64,000 nucleotides of DNA from the NCBI GenBank assembly GCA_009792885.1, contig WMCF01000014.1:10621924-10685923 (forward strand). The letters run 5' to 3'. Both the position numbers and the translations under genes were made by a program. Source of the DNA: Eremophila alpestris peregrina. Lineage: Eukaryota > Chordata > Aves > Passeriformes > Alaudidae. A model generated the notes under the pieces. The model saw nothing but the letters and a program-made list of their open reading frames with translations. It ran no database searches and was not told the origin of the DNA. Positions 50,641 to 64,000 of the stretch are shown here, piece after piece. Position 1 is the first letter of the stretch, and every line of letters starts with the position of its first letter.

Positions 50641-52704
50641 AGAGTTCGAAAGAAGCTCCTTCCTCCCATTACAGCTCCATCCAAAACCACTATTAAGCAA
50701 CCCAAGATATCTTGTGACTTTGTGTCCTGCCTATTAGTCTATTACCCATCAGCAGTGTTAGTTGAAATTAACTGTTTTGTTGTTTCAACACAACACTTTC
50801 TAGGGAGTTTTGTTTTCATCTGGGGGAGTTTGGATTGCACTTGGGGTGGTATTAAAATAGAAACAGGACTACAATAGTCAAAAAGGAACCTAATTTAATT
50901 CTGTCAGGAAACTACCTCAGGCCATATGACATACTTCAACCCCCAGTTTGATTTATGAAATATGCATATGAAAGAAATCTAAAACAAAAGAAACCAATAA
51001 AGCACCCAAAAAATGCCTGCTCATGTTTGCACTGTATAAATAGAGAAAAACCTTGCCTGACGTTTGTCCATACTTCTGCTATTTTAGGTGTGGGGCTTTT
51101 TTAAAGTATTTAAAGAGACACATCTCTGATTAAAGACATTTCTCCACTTTTAAGGACACAATGCAAACTCTGAACCTCTCATTCCTCCAAGTAAACATAT
51201 GACCTCTTCTGGCACTTTATACTTCATTAGGCAGAATGGAGGCCATAGCCCAGGCTCCATGATGGTGTGGCCTGGATGAGGGAGGGAACAGGAGTATCAA
51301 ACAGGCTGAGCAGCATTGTAGGTGTTCACTGGCAGGTGAAGAGGCCAGCAGCAGTAATGCTGACCCAAAAAAGCTGAGGAAACAAACTCATCTCTCATAA
51401 ATCCCCTTCCTACAAATGCAGACAACTAAGTCATACCTTAAAATCATAAATGGCTACCCTTGGATTTTTGAAATATTTTTCCTAATTTTCCAGGAGAGGC
51501 AAGGGGAAAGGAAACCTAAGGAACCACGGTCCCCAAACTCAAAAGCAGGAGGTGTCCTGAATGAAGCAGAACAGAGAAGAGGAAAGAGACCTAATGATCA
51601 CCACCCTACCAGCTGCTCACTGTGGGCTATATTGAGCTCCTACCAATTGCCCCTGGAGCTGTATGAAAAGGGGAGAGCAGCAGCATTTCTGCTAAGTTGG
51701 TACCAGGCTGTGTAAAGACCATTAAGTTTTGACAAACAAACACAGTCAACTTAATGGTACCATAAACACTCCCATTAGCACCAGGGAAACGAGCACCATT
51801 TACTCCTCCTGTGTTTTGCCAAGGAATCACACTATTTGAGGCACACACCTGGAATCTATCTCAGTCCCACAGCCTCCTTTGACTGCAGTCAGAAAGCTTC
51901 ACAGGAACAAGAGGACTCCAAATGCAAGCTACAGACCTTTGCTGTTCAGGTATGTGTTTGAAGAAGACATGAAGCCTTCAGCAGAAAAACAGGAACACTA
52001 ACACCAGGAAGAGAGCTTGGTTAGGATGCAGGGACCTGGACTCTATCCAGATGTACCATGGCCAAGAAGATGCCCCTGGAGAGGCCACCTCCTCTCCAGG
52101 CACTTCAGCTCACCCAACTGTAAAATAAAGGTAGTGAGTTCAGCTTCCACAGTGAAACAGAGGAGGTGTACAGACAGTAGCCATGACATGAGACACAGGG
52201 TTGGGGTTATTAACATCCCTCAGTGGAGTGAGATTTTGCGTAGATTTTGGTGTTGGACAGAGTGGCTTTATTTCTGGAGTAAAGTGGCCTTAGATTTCCA
52301 TCTGTCCTGTAAGACACCTTCTCTCATATGCAACCTGGAAACAGTTAAACATGCATTTTATTAGAAATTAAGACACAAGCAGATCCACAAAAAATATAAT
52401 TTTTATCTCAATTTAGTACAAGGGTTTCAGCAACTGAAATATCAGCATAAGCACTGAGAGAGAGAAAAGTCTAAGTTCTCAGGTATTAACAAAATTATCA
52501 ATAAGGTACAAATAAATTCTTCTTTGGCTTTTATGCCAAAACCATCATGTCTTGTTTATCTGCCTTTCCTAGGGAATTTTACAGCTGAGTGGAAAACCAG
52601 TGGGGTGATGCCCCATGGGAGAGAGCAAAGAAAACCTGAAATATACTTGTGAAAGAAATAATTTAATTTTTAAATGTTTTGTTCTTCCTTTTGCTCTTTC
52701 CATC

Positions 52705-52730
52705 TTTTTTTGTTTGTTTGTTTTGTTTTA
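52705..52730. repeat. T-rich (TTTG)n simple repeat
   Basis: Tract of T runs punctuated by single G bases (ttttttgtttgtttgttttg). Confidence 0.8.
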
Positions 52731-55664
52731 TCCATTTGAGAGTTATTTTGAGAAAAATTACTGACTCAAAATATTTTTACTTGTCCTTCACAAATACCCA
52801 CCATGTGAGGCAAAGAGCATGGATAATACTGCTAAATAAGACTTAAGTAAATCAAGCTAATTACTATTTCAGTTTTTTGTCACACTTATGTCAATAGGTG
52901 AGGGCAATTCCTCCCCCTCCTGAAGCACTTTTACAAAGCTAGCTTAATTGTAATATACCACAGCAGTCCCGTTTTTCAGTCATTTCCCCCTACTCAGCAT
53001 CACAGGGCTATGCCTTTAGACTCATCCAGTTTCAGAGTTAAGCTTACACTAGGTATGGATGGACAAAGGAGTAATAAATCCACACTTCAAAAATATCCAT
53101 ACCTTGGCACCCAGGGACTAGACAGATTAGTAAAGATGAAAAAGGAAATTAAAAAAAGACATTCTGGTATTTTAAGTAACATGAGAAAGAAAGCTGTGCC
53201 AAGAGCATGTCTCTAGACAACAGCTATTCTACATTAGAAAGTGAAAATTAGCAATTGTGTCTCCACAGAGTATAACAGAAGGAGGAAGAAAGAAGGTGAA
53301 GGCAAACACAGTGAAGCAAGGAAGAGCCTGCTAATTGGAAGAAAATACAACGTATGAATGTGCAAATAAAACAAGGGAAATAAAAAGGCATGCAATGTCT
53401 CAGGAACAATGAATGCTTGTGGGCCTGAAAAGGAAAAAATGTGCGGCAAAAACCCAGAGGCTTAGCAAGGCTTGGCTATATTTGTTAGGATTTCTAGGAA
53501 ACCCTTATGGATTGTGTAATTTGAAAACTGCATATCTGCATGAAGCTGGGAACAACAGCAAAACAGTGTCTTGATGAACACTTGCTATATGCTTTTCCTC
53601 TAATGAAGCACAGTTCCTAGTGATCTGTGGTGAGGGATCACACAAACAGGCTGGGCATATGATCTGCGTTGGTGAAGATGAAGAAGAGCCCATTTCTGGA
53701 GCTGATGTCCTGGACAGCCAGCACCTTCCCTGAAAAAGCAGCAGCAGGCAAGGGGCCAGGCCAGTCCCCTGCTGCAGTCTTTGGAGAAGCCTGGGGAGCT
53801 GGCAGCAGGAGCTAAGAATGCAGCATGGCTCTTATGTAACATCCACTGATGGACTGGGACAGCCCTCCTTTATTTGCAAATGGGAAGCAGCATGAATAGA
53901 GTGCCTGAGTTACTTCTTTCTCAAGGAAATCAAATTAAAAAAAAACTATCAGAGATATAAATGTATGGCTTGGCTTCCACACACACCTCAAGAAACAAAC
54001 AGCAGATTCTGAAAGAGTAGGAGGGCTCCAGCACAGCAGTGTGCTCTAAGAAATAAGATGGGGAAAAGACAAGAGAACTGCCAGAAAACCTTTTTGGGGA
54101 GGTTATCCTCTGCTTAGTTGTCTCTAATTCTGTGCCTTTGTGACAAAAGCTGTGAAAAGCAAACGTTGAATGACACACTTCTAATTGCATAGTCCCACTT
54201 GGTATTTTAATGCATGTCACTGAGGATTTGCCTTTCATGACTTTTGCCAGGAGCATGGGCAGCCCTCCAGACAGATAGAAATTTTTTTCCCCCGATGTGA
54301 CACGACCGATGAGGATCCTGCTCGCTGCAAGAACGCACAGCCTGTGGATGCAGCGACAGTGACTGTCCCATGCAGCCAGCAGACATGAGCATGGATTCAG
54401 CCCTCCTTTCACTGAAGGTACTCTGAACTTTCAGCCAAAGAAAAGGAGATAAAAAGTCCACATCCTTTGCTGGGAAAAATTAACTGAGCTAAATGCTAGG
54501 TGTTCTACATGAACTAAAGTTATATATGCCAGATATTTTAATTTAGCCACTTTAATTACTTTTGCTGCACATTTTCAGTAACTTTTTAGTTAATGTGCCC
54601 TCCCTAACACAGATATCATCCATCAGTCAGCTCCAGGAGTCAAGCTGTCAACCTCTTTTGCTGACAAACATTTTTTTTCCCCTCTGGCAGATCTCCTCAT
54701 TCTACTAACCACTTGAATTACGACCTCTGACTTTACAACAATTAAATATCCACTGACTTAAAAAAAAAAATAGGTCACAGACACTTCCAACATAACACCC
54801 ACCCTAGCTTCTTCAGCAACATGCCAGACAGCCCTCCCCTGGTACAAAAGGCCAGGGCAGTCTGGTTGGACTGCAGGCAGGGAGGCAGGCTGCCTCCCGC
54901 AAGGACAGGGACACTCCGGCACTGCCTGCAGCCAGATCTCAAATTCCCTGCCAGCCTGAGTGCTCACATGTCTGTTCAGAGCCTTTACATAGACTTGACA
55001 ACCAGGCCAGCATAAGGTCCTCCGCATCCCAGAAAGAGGGAGGGGAGAAAGCAGCCTGAGCAATTCTCAAACACTTTTTTTTAAGGCATTGGTTTCAAAG
55101 GCTTTTGTCAGTAACCCTAAATGTCTTCCACGATGCTCGGTGCCTCACCTTGCTGCCAACAGGGAAATGGAACTCTCTTCAGGGGAAAACCAGAGCTGCT
55201 TTTCCTGGGGGAGAACTCTTCCCCCCCGGCACCATCTACTCACCATTTATTTTCTTTCCTTCGCAGAAAGTATCTACAAGATATCCTAAAGTGACACAAA
55301 AATTCAACCACCTGGAAAACTCCCAAAAAACCCAGCCTTTGATCTTTTAGGATGCCTTTCTCCTTGTCACTGGTTTCTCATCTAGCTTGCTAAATTGATT
55401 ATAAAAATACATTCTTTAAATCACTTGACGTGATTCTAACACATGAAACAGCAATGCAGTCATAGAAAGATTTTTTTTTAACCATACAATTAAGTAAACC
55501 CATTTCTACCATATTTGCAAAACCAGGATGCTTAAAAAAATATAAATAAAAAAACCCCACCTATCTTACTGCTGCATATCTGTATTTTTCTCTTCTCAGA
55601 GGAAGGGAATTTTTTCCCCTTTTTTATTTCTTGTAGGTGCAGGCAAGTGAGTAGTATCATTTCC

Positions 55665-56580
55665 TCACTTTTTAAAATTAAAGGTCAGAGGCCTACACTC
55701 TATGCTCGGGATGAAAAACTGCTCTGCTGTTGCACTCAGTCCCCTGTAATCTGTTTGCAGAGTCATTGTCAGAGGAGAGGAGGCTCGTGACTGTAAAACA
55801 TTGGGACCAACTGCAGCAAACTGAAAGCACAAGTGCAACATGAAAGCCCGACACAAATGAACAAATTGTTCTGCCATGGTAGTGGATGACATTTCACCTC
55901 TATTTGAGCACTGAGCCCTTGCCCAAGTTGGGTATTCCAGCCCATTCCTGTGCGATGCTGACAGCAGCGGCAGAGGTTGGCGGGTGTCTCTCTGATGTGC
56001 TGCAGCCACCTGTCTGCTGGGAGTGTGCAATGGGAGAGTGCACGCCAGGAAATACATCTGGAGCTGGAAGACACTAGAGAGAAATCCCTCCTGTCCCAGA
56101 GCAGATCCAGCACTGCAGCGACTGGAGAGCAGGTGGGGGGGGTAAAGCAGGAGGATCCCGAGGATCTCAGTGCAGGGATGGCGCACAGGCTGAAGCGAGT
56201 GAGACACAATGTTAAAGGCATCGGATAACGCCAACTCCAGCCACCTGACAGACTGCACATGGAGACATTCCCATTTTAATTGCAGGGACAACTGATCCTG
56301 CCAGCATTAACGCAGATCTCTGAGCCATCGACACAGGAAACGTCAGTGCTGTAACAGCCTTTAAGGAAAGGCTCCTCACAAGCCAAGCAATTTCCATCTC
56401 TATTTCCAGCTCTTGAGACCAGCAGCTTAACCTTACTTTCACCTCCCTTTTGTGAGCTCTACAGGCAAACCACAGGGGGAAGAGATGAGAGCTGGGGTAG
56501 GGGGGCAGCCACTTGAAAACCTGATGCTGGAGAGAAAGCTTCTGAAATGTTAAGGAGACTTCCCGACACACTAGCCCCCA
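55665..56580. other. GC-richer intronic patch with a 208-codon open frame of unknown significance
   Basis: This segment is more GC-rich than its surroundings and holds CpGs around 56120-56230. It also has the longest open frame of the window (55665-56291, minus strand, 208 codons), overlapped by a second minus-strand frame of 163 codons. The predicted peptide shows no signal peptide, domain or repeat that I recognise, and a second frame open over the same stretch suggests low stop density from composition. It could be an unannotated non-coding exon, a regulatory patch, or nothing. Confidence 0.2.
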
Positions 56581-58036
56581 GAGGAGTTAAATTCCACCAC
56601 TATGAAACATTCTGCTCCTATTAAACAGCTTTTTTTGCTCATGTTTCAGGGCATCAGAAGAGGAAGTGAAACAGCATTAGCTGCTTCCTGACTTAATAGA
56701 AACCTTGGAATAACTATCATAATGCACTTATACACTCAAGACTGTACAACACACTGATGTGCATTTAATAATTTCATCTTTCCAAATAAGAAAAGAAGAT
56801 AAAGGACTATCTTGCAATTTTTTAAGAATATTGTTTCCTCCTCCCCAACCAAGAACTCATTACACACCATGTTCCTTTCATGCATTGGTGTAATTGAAGG
56901 CTAGCACCCATTAGCATATTCCTTGTATTAAGTACAGCATCAGAGAAATGGGAGTGAGGAGATGGGAGGTACATGCAATGGAACAGCATAGAAATATATG
57001 CTAAAGAGGTAAATGAGCTTTCAAAATATACCCAAGAGGCTGTGAGTATGCTGAAGTTCACTGCTGTATCACTACAATAAAAAAAAAATCCCTGACCTAG
57101 GGCCAAAAGTGCATTATTGATAGTCAAAACACTGCCTAACTCTATTTCAATATGATGTGGAAGAGGAAAATAAAAGACAAATGGAATCAAATGGAATCCT
57201 TCTGTATCCTGTGAATGAAAAACTAGAGAGACATATTAAAATGAAACAGTTCAAACAAAGTCTTCCTGGAGTTAGCACATTCCCACCCCACAATGTTTCT
57301 CAAGCTGCAACTATTAAATAGTGTTAATGTTTAGCAAGTATTTAGCACTTTATGTGTTCAGAGTGATAACAGGCATACACACACACCAACCCCCAGGCCC
57401 TCCCCTCTCAAAAAAAAAAGGAAAACCCCACTGAACAAAAGACAGAATTATTCTCCCTGTTCCCACATGTGGCAAGACTATAGCAGCATTCATCCTGCAG
57501 TTGGAGAAGACACGACATAACCCCATGTGGTGGGATGAAGCAGAGAGGGTGGCATCAAGCACGCTGTATTAGAAATACCTTTTGAATAGGGAAAGATGGA
57601 CTAATCTAATGAGAAAGAAGCACTGACAGGCTTTTCTTCTGTGCATGTTTAGGCCACCCAGGTTAAAGCTTTACTCCCATGTAGAACTGTTTATTAGTAA
57701 CACTGAACAGCTACACAGTAAGGGCGAGAACCAATGGGAATGAACAGAATATTTTAAACATAGCATCCCCCCACAAAACAAACAAACATAAAAAATCCCA
57801 TCCATTTAATAATAAAAAAAAATATAAGATTAAATGCAAATGGAGAATAGGAGGCAAAAAGGAATGAAAACCCAATTTTTTTTTTCCTACTGCCTTGTCA
57901 AATCATGAAAGGCTTTGGAAGAAGCAGGATTTATATAAGTGGACCATAAAAGAATAGGTTGGACTTTCTACATTTAATTGCTTTCTGAACCTAAAAATCT
58001 GCCTCAGAGATACTATGGAAAACACTTTCAAGTCTT

Positions 58037-58053
58037 AAAAAAAAAAAAAAAAA
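58037..58053. repeat. Poly-A tract (A17)
   Basis: Uninterrupted A17 in AT-rich intronic sequence. T14 tracts of the same kind are at 202-215 and 32181-32194. Confidence 0.9.
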
Positions 58054-61000
58054 TACCATCAGGGACATGAAGGCCTCATTGTTTTCCCCAAACTTTATAT
58101 GTCAACACATACACATGCATTAAAAAAAACCCTTACCTCCCTTCTGAGACATTAAATCCACACAATGTTTCTTGGAAAGGGTAAAAAGAAAATGTAGGTC
58201 AAGATGTTGAGATAGGGATTGCTTCTGAAAGATGAAAGTGTAAGAGGACTAAGCTTTCATTCCTTATGTTTCTTTGAGATTTCAAACTGAGTGTTATTTG
58301 ATAATGGTTCCTTTCAGAAAATTGGAATTTAATATAGCTAATTATAAGTTAGAGAATTAATGTACAGTCAGTACTCCAACTGAGCTGGTATGCCATGCTG
58401 ATGCTTTTTACCAGCATGTCCCCAGTGCTTATTATAGATTGTTTCTCCAAATACTAAGGCCAATCTGTTCTCACATTAGGCTGGATGGCCCAGGAGATGG
58501 GGTGGGGGAAAGGGAAAAAAAAAATCTCCTTGGCTGTAACACTGAGCCTGCAGCAAGCAGCCTGGAGTTACCAGCATGGCACGGCACTGTGTGGCACAGG
58601 AACAGAACCTCATACTTCAAAGGGAGCCCAGAAAAAAACAGGACAAAGACAGAATAAAAAACACAAGTAGCTGCAGAGGAAAAGTACACTAAGAAACAGC
58701 CAAACACCTTTTCCTCCTTCCAATTAAAAGGGAGGAAAAAGGTTGTCAACAGAAGATGAAGGGCTCCGATAAACAAAGAGGGATTACTTCTAATTGTCCG
58801 GTATTAATATGAAGTATCTGAAAATTATTTGTCCTATGAGCAATCATAAGCTAAAAATCCTGACCTACATTTCACAGAGAGCAAGGGGTATAAATAGGAA
58901 TATCTCTCACGACAGGCACCAGCAGCAGACGCTGCTAGATTTGGACCAGGAACAGTTTCTCTGCAATTCTGAAGGAAGCCATGCATCAGTGTTTCAGGGA
59001 CCTATACAGGTTTGGGATGCTCTGCTTTTAGAGATGGCACAAATGTGTCCAGCAATATGTGCTGCACACAGCTTGTTGGTAAATACAGCAAAACTGCAAC
59101 TTGTGTGGACTTAAACATCAACCGTACTTTACTGAATTTTGAGAGGCAAAATGTATACCATGGAAACTCTTGCAATCCATGAGGTTCCAGCAGTTTTCCC
59201 TTTGTTCGTCACTGTAGTTTCTGAATAAGACTGTATTTCTTTAAGTTCTCAGATAAGCTCTGTGTTGAGATGCCAGAAGGGCCATACCGCAGTTTTTCCT
59301 CAAAACAGTACCTACAGTCAGTTGAGCTACAAGCTTTGGGGGGGACAGAGAGAAATGTGCACACTTTTGAAACAGAAGTTTCTTACACCTTAGCAAATTA
59401 ATTCCCCTGAAGTCATATTTTCATTTGGCATGTCCCCACTTGGTTTTAGAGCAGGACCTATGTAAGTAGTGCTACCCTCCAAATAAGCTTCTGCTCTTAC
59501 AAGGCCACATCAGGACAAAATCTGCCCCCTACAGAGGACACCTTCCCCCTCCTCAAACTGCAAGAATTCCCCAAATCCTGCTGGAATTGCCAGTACCACC
59601 AAACCTTGGGGCTGACATCTTTCTCCTTCGAGCTGCAGAAGAGCATTCAACTTCACAGCAAACAAACACACCAGCCAAAAGCTCAGTGAGATCCCTCCTA
59701 CTGTCCTTAGCACTTTAGGGAACTGAAGAGACTTCTTGTAACAGGAGGACACCAAACCGGTACTTCTCCATTGCTTCCAACCTGAGTAAAGGGAAACAGC
59801 ATGGAAAACACCATCTCTTTCAGTCAGTTCTCATTCCTGCTGCCTTAAGAACTACCTAGTCAACAAAGGTCAGGAGTGACATCAGCCACGAAAAAAAGAC
59901 TGAAAAGTTATTTTCCTAAAACCTAGTTTTACCTAAAGGTAAAAATTCTGAGCCCTCTGTCCTGGCAGAATCTCTCCTGGAAGCAGGAAAGCACAGACTG
60001 AAGAGCAGGCTCTTTCTCACAAGAGTCTGCTCCTTTTTAAGTTTCTCTGCAAATCTAGTTTTCATGAGACCATCCCCCACTGAGTCCAAAATTATTTGAG
60101 AGGCTTTAAATAGAAAATTACTGGGGAGTTATAATTTTGATCCAGCCAGATAGCAATCCAGCACCATCTCAATATCCAGCTATGCCAGAGAAACTGAACG
60201 TCTACAAAACTTTCCCCATAAACCCCAATATTCAAGTTTGCATGAAGTATTTTAAACTCATTTCTCTAATCAGTCAACTATTTCTAGAAAGTCTGCTTTC
60301 CAGGCTGTTGATGGTAGAAGCCTAGATCCACAACAGAAAGAAAGGTGGTTTTCTGTGCTAAGCAATGCCTTAACTAATGGCCCATTTATTCTACTTTATG
60401 AGCACAGTACTGGTATATAATCCTGTGTAATGCTGTGGATGTTAATCAACCTTCATGAGTTTGCATGCCAGTTTTATTGGAGCACCTTCGATGCTGGCAT
60501 AAAGGGGACTTTGTAGCAAACAGTCTTACTCCAGCCTAGCAGAGATCAGCATCAGCTTGCAGCTCAAAAACCTCTCTTTCACAAAGAGCATTTACTCTCC
60601 AATTCTGGTCTCTTGTTAATGAGACTTTAAATATTCAAGGACAGCACCACACTGTTCGAAGGTAATCTATGAAAGACTGCATTTAAATCTACAATTGTAA
60701 ATGGGCTGTGTTTATCTACTTAGATAAGACAGCCTTGTTCATTTCAATTAGAGAAGGTCAGTTCCAGGCAAATGTAAACTGTCATTTGAAGTTCATCCCT
60801 GCAGGACAATGAGATGAGGTAAAGCTTCTGGGACAGGTTTCCACCTAAATAAAACTTGACAACCAGTCCCTAACCACAGACCTCATTGTTGCACAAAAGG
60901 CCATCTTCAATTGATTTTGGGGAGGGGGAGAAGAGCAGCAAAACACCATGTTTCAAGAAGATTTGGAATTCAAGCCACATTCCTGTAACTTCCATCCCTT

Positions 61001-64000
61001 ATTCATGACTTCCACCTGAAGGTAATTGTTGCTGACCTCCCGAGATGCAAAGAGGCAGAACAACTACTCTAGAAAGCACCAGATTTTATTATCTTGGCAA
61101 AACAGAGTTATTTGCTTACTGCCCCATCAAATAGATTGTCACATTAGAAAGCAAAGTTAAGTGTCTTCTCCTTGGAAGAGAAACAGCATGTTTCTGGACA
61201 GATAGACCACAGGAACCAAGAGGAGGAAAGAGAAATTAAGTCCTGCATGCAGACTGTGTAATAGGAATATGCCTCTCCCCAGCCCTAGTCCACTCCTGTA
61301 CCAAGCCTCAGGTTTGTGGCTCCATGCAATCTTATCCCTTCCTTCTGGCATATGGAGCCACAGACTGAGAGAGAGCCTGAGGCTCTGAAACAAGATCTCA
61401 ACATGCCAGCAAGGGAGCAGAGGTCAGGAAGAAACAAAAAGGGATGAAATTCCTATTCCGCCTTCTCCATCTGATACACCTGTATGTGCATGTGGCAGTA
61501 CAATCAGGGTGCCTTTTCTCAATGAGAAAAACATATAGATATGAAAGGACACACTTACACCATTGCACCCTCTTGCTAACATTGTGACAGCATTTCCACC
61601 CTGAACAGAAAGAAATTTTCCACGTTGTGAAAAAAGGATAAAACTGTACTGTTTCTGTGCCATTGTCATCACTTTTAAGCTTCTTTCAATCCATCCACAT
61701 ACAAGGGAGGCATAACTTCAAAACACTAGGGTGCTTGCAGAGCATCTTTAAAAACAGTTGGCCATGGAACACTTTCACCTTTTACAGCACCAGAGACAAC
61801 CACCACTGTCTAAGGGAAGTATTTTAGGGAGAACCTGCTTTTGAGACAACCTTGCTGGAAGAGAGCACGTCAAGATGTGATTTAGAGCTAACATGTCTGA
61901 TTACACACATGCACGCACACACACAAAGACTAAGAAGAGCTGAACTGAAATATTTTTAAGGTCAACCACTACTGAAGCTGAGTGAGGGATGAAAGAAGGA
62001 GGATAAGAATGCAATTAAATGCTGGTGCGGTCTTTAGGCATTACTTGGAATGGCTGGCTGAGGCTGCCAAACCTTTAGCAGGAAAAGTGGCTTATCTCCT
62101 GGCTTCCCAAACTGCACCAGAGGTCAGCTGATGAGGTTTTAGGAGTTTGCCAGCTCCATCCCTCTGTGGGATCTTTGGCAGATTGCTCCAGCTGGGCTCC
62201 TTCCAGCTCTTCCAGCCCTTTTTTCCATTTTAGCGTATAGCTTGAATAAAGAAAACAAGATGAAGGCTTTCAAAGATAACGCAGTCTTTCACAAACAGAT
62301 GCAGAACAAAGCACAGGAAATTCTCAGCAAAGTAAAAAATGAATGTTGTCTGTTCAGGGCTTATCTGGAATGAGTTAGCCTCTTAGTGGACAGATCTGAA
62401 ATATCACATGGTCCTGACTGTGATTGCAATGCTCACTAACAGTCTCGTAAGGAGAGAAAACAGGATGGATAAGGGTAGAAATTCAGCCATCTTTAGCTCT
62501 CAGAGCTGGAAATTCCTTCAGATGTACCAGAAAAAACACTTATGAGTTAAGCTTGTTGCTGTCATCCCTTGTTGCCCTAAGCCCAAGACTTCTGTATCTA
62601 CACCTTTGACTCAACCAACAACGCCCCCAGGATTAAATTCATTCAAATTGGGAAACAAAGAGCATCTAAGGCAGATTATTGAAGCATGCATTCAACTAAT
62701 TCTGAATACAACATCACCTTAACTGCTTGTAATAAATCTGTGCTAGTCAGACACACACATACACACAAAGATGTAAAAATGCAGACACGTTTATTACTAC
62801 GGAAAGCAATCTGCTATGACTTAACAGTATACATACTAGGTTGTATTTATTTTTTGGAAAACATTCACCCACAAACTCTGGAACATATCTGCTATGTGAT
62901 GAACCTCTCATCATCATCAGTTACTTACAGAGAGCAGTTATTTCAGAATGGTTTCTTGCAGATTTTAGATCAAAAAGATCCAAATGAAACCAAACCAAAA
63001 TGTGGAGGCATGCACTCAGAGCAGAGACCAATCTGTTATGAGCCATGAAATGAATGTGACTAATTCCTGAAGAGTTTCACTGATCTAAAAAGGCGACTGA
63101 TCTTCTTGCTTTTCACATCAGAAATTCTACATTCAGATGTGGATCAATGACACTTAAAATAACTTGACACCAATCTACTGGTGCTTTCAGTTTTCGCCAC
63201 ATGACTACAAGGATCCCCAAACCCATTTTGATTGGTATCCCACATTCTTAATGAGTCAAGGCCTCTGAACACAGGTAACGTAGGGCATTTGAGGTGAAGA
63301 CTATGCTACATTGGCAGCTGTGTCAGGCAACTTGCTGAATTGGCTACTGTGCCCATCAGCAGTTACAAATCTCTGCGTTTTCTTCTAAAACCACTTTACT
63401 GCCAGGACTGACACAATAAGGCTTACAGCACACATGACACCTGCTCCAATTAAACACAGCCTAATGGCCTTAGAAATGTCCTGCTGGAGCAAATAGTTCT
63501 CAAACTCTTTCAAACAGAAAGTAATTTCTAAAACGCCCCCATGTCAAATAAAAACTGTTGTGGGAGGTTCTAGGACACAGGACAGCCCCTTGAAGACTGG
63601 AAACATATTCTTTCTAATACTCTGAAAGCACTCCTCAAATGTAGTCTTGCACTAAAAGTTGTAAGCTGTAGTGTAGAAATAATTAGCAGCGGCCTTATTC
63701 AAAGCAAAGCAGAGACAGTTTCAGAAAATACAGTTCTCCAGGACTGACTGCAGTGAACTGCATTACACAGTCTGTGTGTATGAGTGAAACTTCTCTCTGC
63801 ACTTACTTGCAATACTGATTTTATTTTCCATTACATTCGTATTTTCTTAATAAAATGGAGTATGCTACTTTATTGACTGATTTAGTGGTATGTCTTAATC
63901 TCATTTCTAAAATAGAAAAACTAGAATTGACAAAAGGTACAGGTTTTGACAGAGATGGCAATTCTGTGATGTAAAACCACCACCATTCTTTTGGTTGTAA

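Larger units (their letters stand above)
42406..64000 (-). other. JARID2: JARID2 upstream intron (3' portion, at least 21,595 bp)
   Basis: This region lies 5' of the exon at 42264-42405 in transcript direction. The human preceding exon encodes a stretch with DGIPWSEERVVRK and KEFKNSQKRQ. I see no minus-strand frame resembling these up to 64000, so that exon and the promoter most likely lie outside the window. The region contains the longest CR1 fragment (48633-49648), poly-A tracts, a GC-richer patch at about 53.6-56.5 kb, and a 208-codon open frame at 55665-56291 with no recognisable homology. Confidence 0.8.

Noticed and set aside
53930..54412. 160-codon minus-strand frame, cysteine- and serine-rich.
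   Set aside because: No signal peptide or cysteine spacing of a known family, and other frames are open across the same stretch. Considered chance.
42406..64000. Search for the preceding JARID2 exon (DGIPWSEERVVRK region) and a CpG-island promoter.
   Set aside because: No matching minus-strand frame or CpG island was seen by eye. They most likely lie beyond the window, although a manual search can miss a short exon.

Overview
The window is vertebrate nuclear DNA, almost certainly from a bird. It is AT-leaning and low in CpG, with very long introns and few interspersed repeats. The only transposable elements I recognise are CR1 LINE fragments, whose 3' ends carry the avian-type tail ('ggcagtgctgggttaa', then a 'ttccaacctaaatga'-like end). 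Nothing resembles a prokaryotic operon, a virus, a CRISPR array or an insertion sequence.

The whole window appears to lie inside one gene on the minus strand: JARID2, the Jumonji/ARID accessory subunit of Polycomb repressive complex 2 (PRC2). I can place two internal coding exons by protein similarity and splice sites. In transcript order they are a 142-bp exon at 42264-42405 and a 170-bp exon at 11444-11613. They join in frame, with an arginine codon split AG|G across the junction. Together they correspond to about residues 61-165 of human JARID2. This includes a basic RKRPR run spanning the junction, the lysine equivalent to human K116 (methylated by PRC2 and read by EED), and the C-terminal stretch linked to SUZ12 binding.

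Layout: 42406-64000 is the 3' part of the intron upstream of the first exon, and the preceding exon was not found. 11614-42263 is a complete intron of 30,650 bp. 1-11443 is the beginning of the next intron, and the following acidic exon was not found. The introns hold three CR1 fragments (8333-8389, 14863-15387, 48633-49648), a near-perfect inverted repeat pair (23422-23539 with 24389-24513), two small local duplications, A/T- and CA-type simple repeats, and several CpG-retaining, motif-rich patches that may be conserved non-coding elements.

The other open reading frames (most under 130 codons, two just over 200) look like chance frames in intronic DNA. I found no undescribed multi-gene system. 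The most notable structural signal is the 98%-identical inverted repeat, whose right arm ends in a template-switch-like quasi-palindrome.
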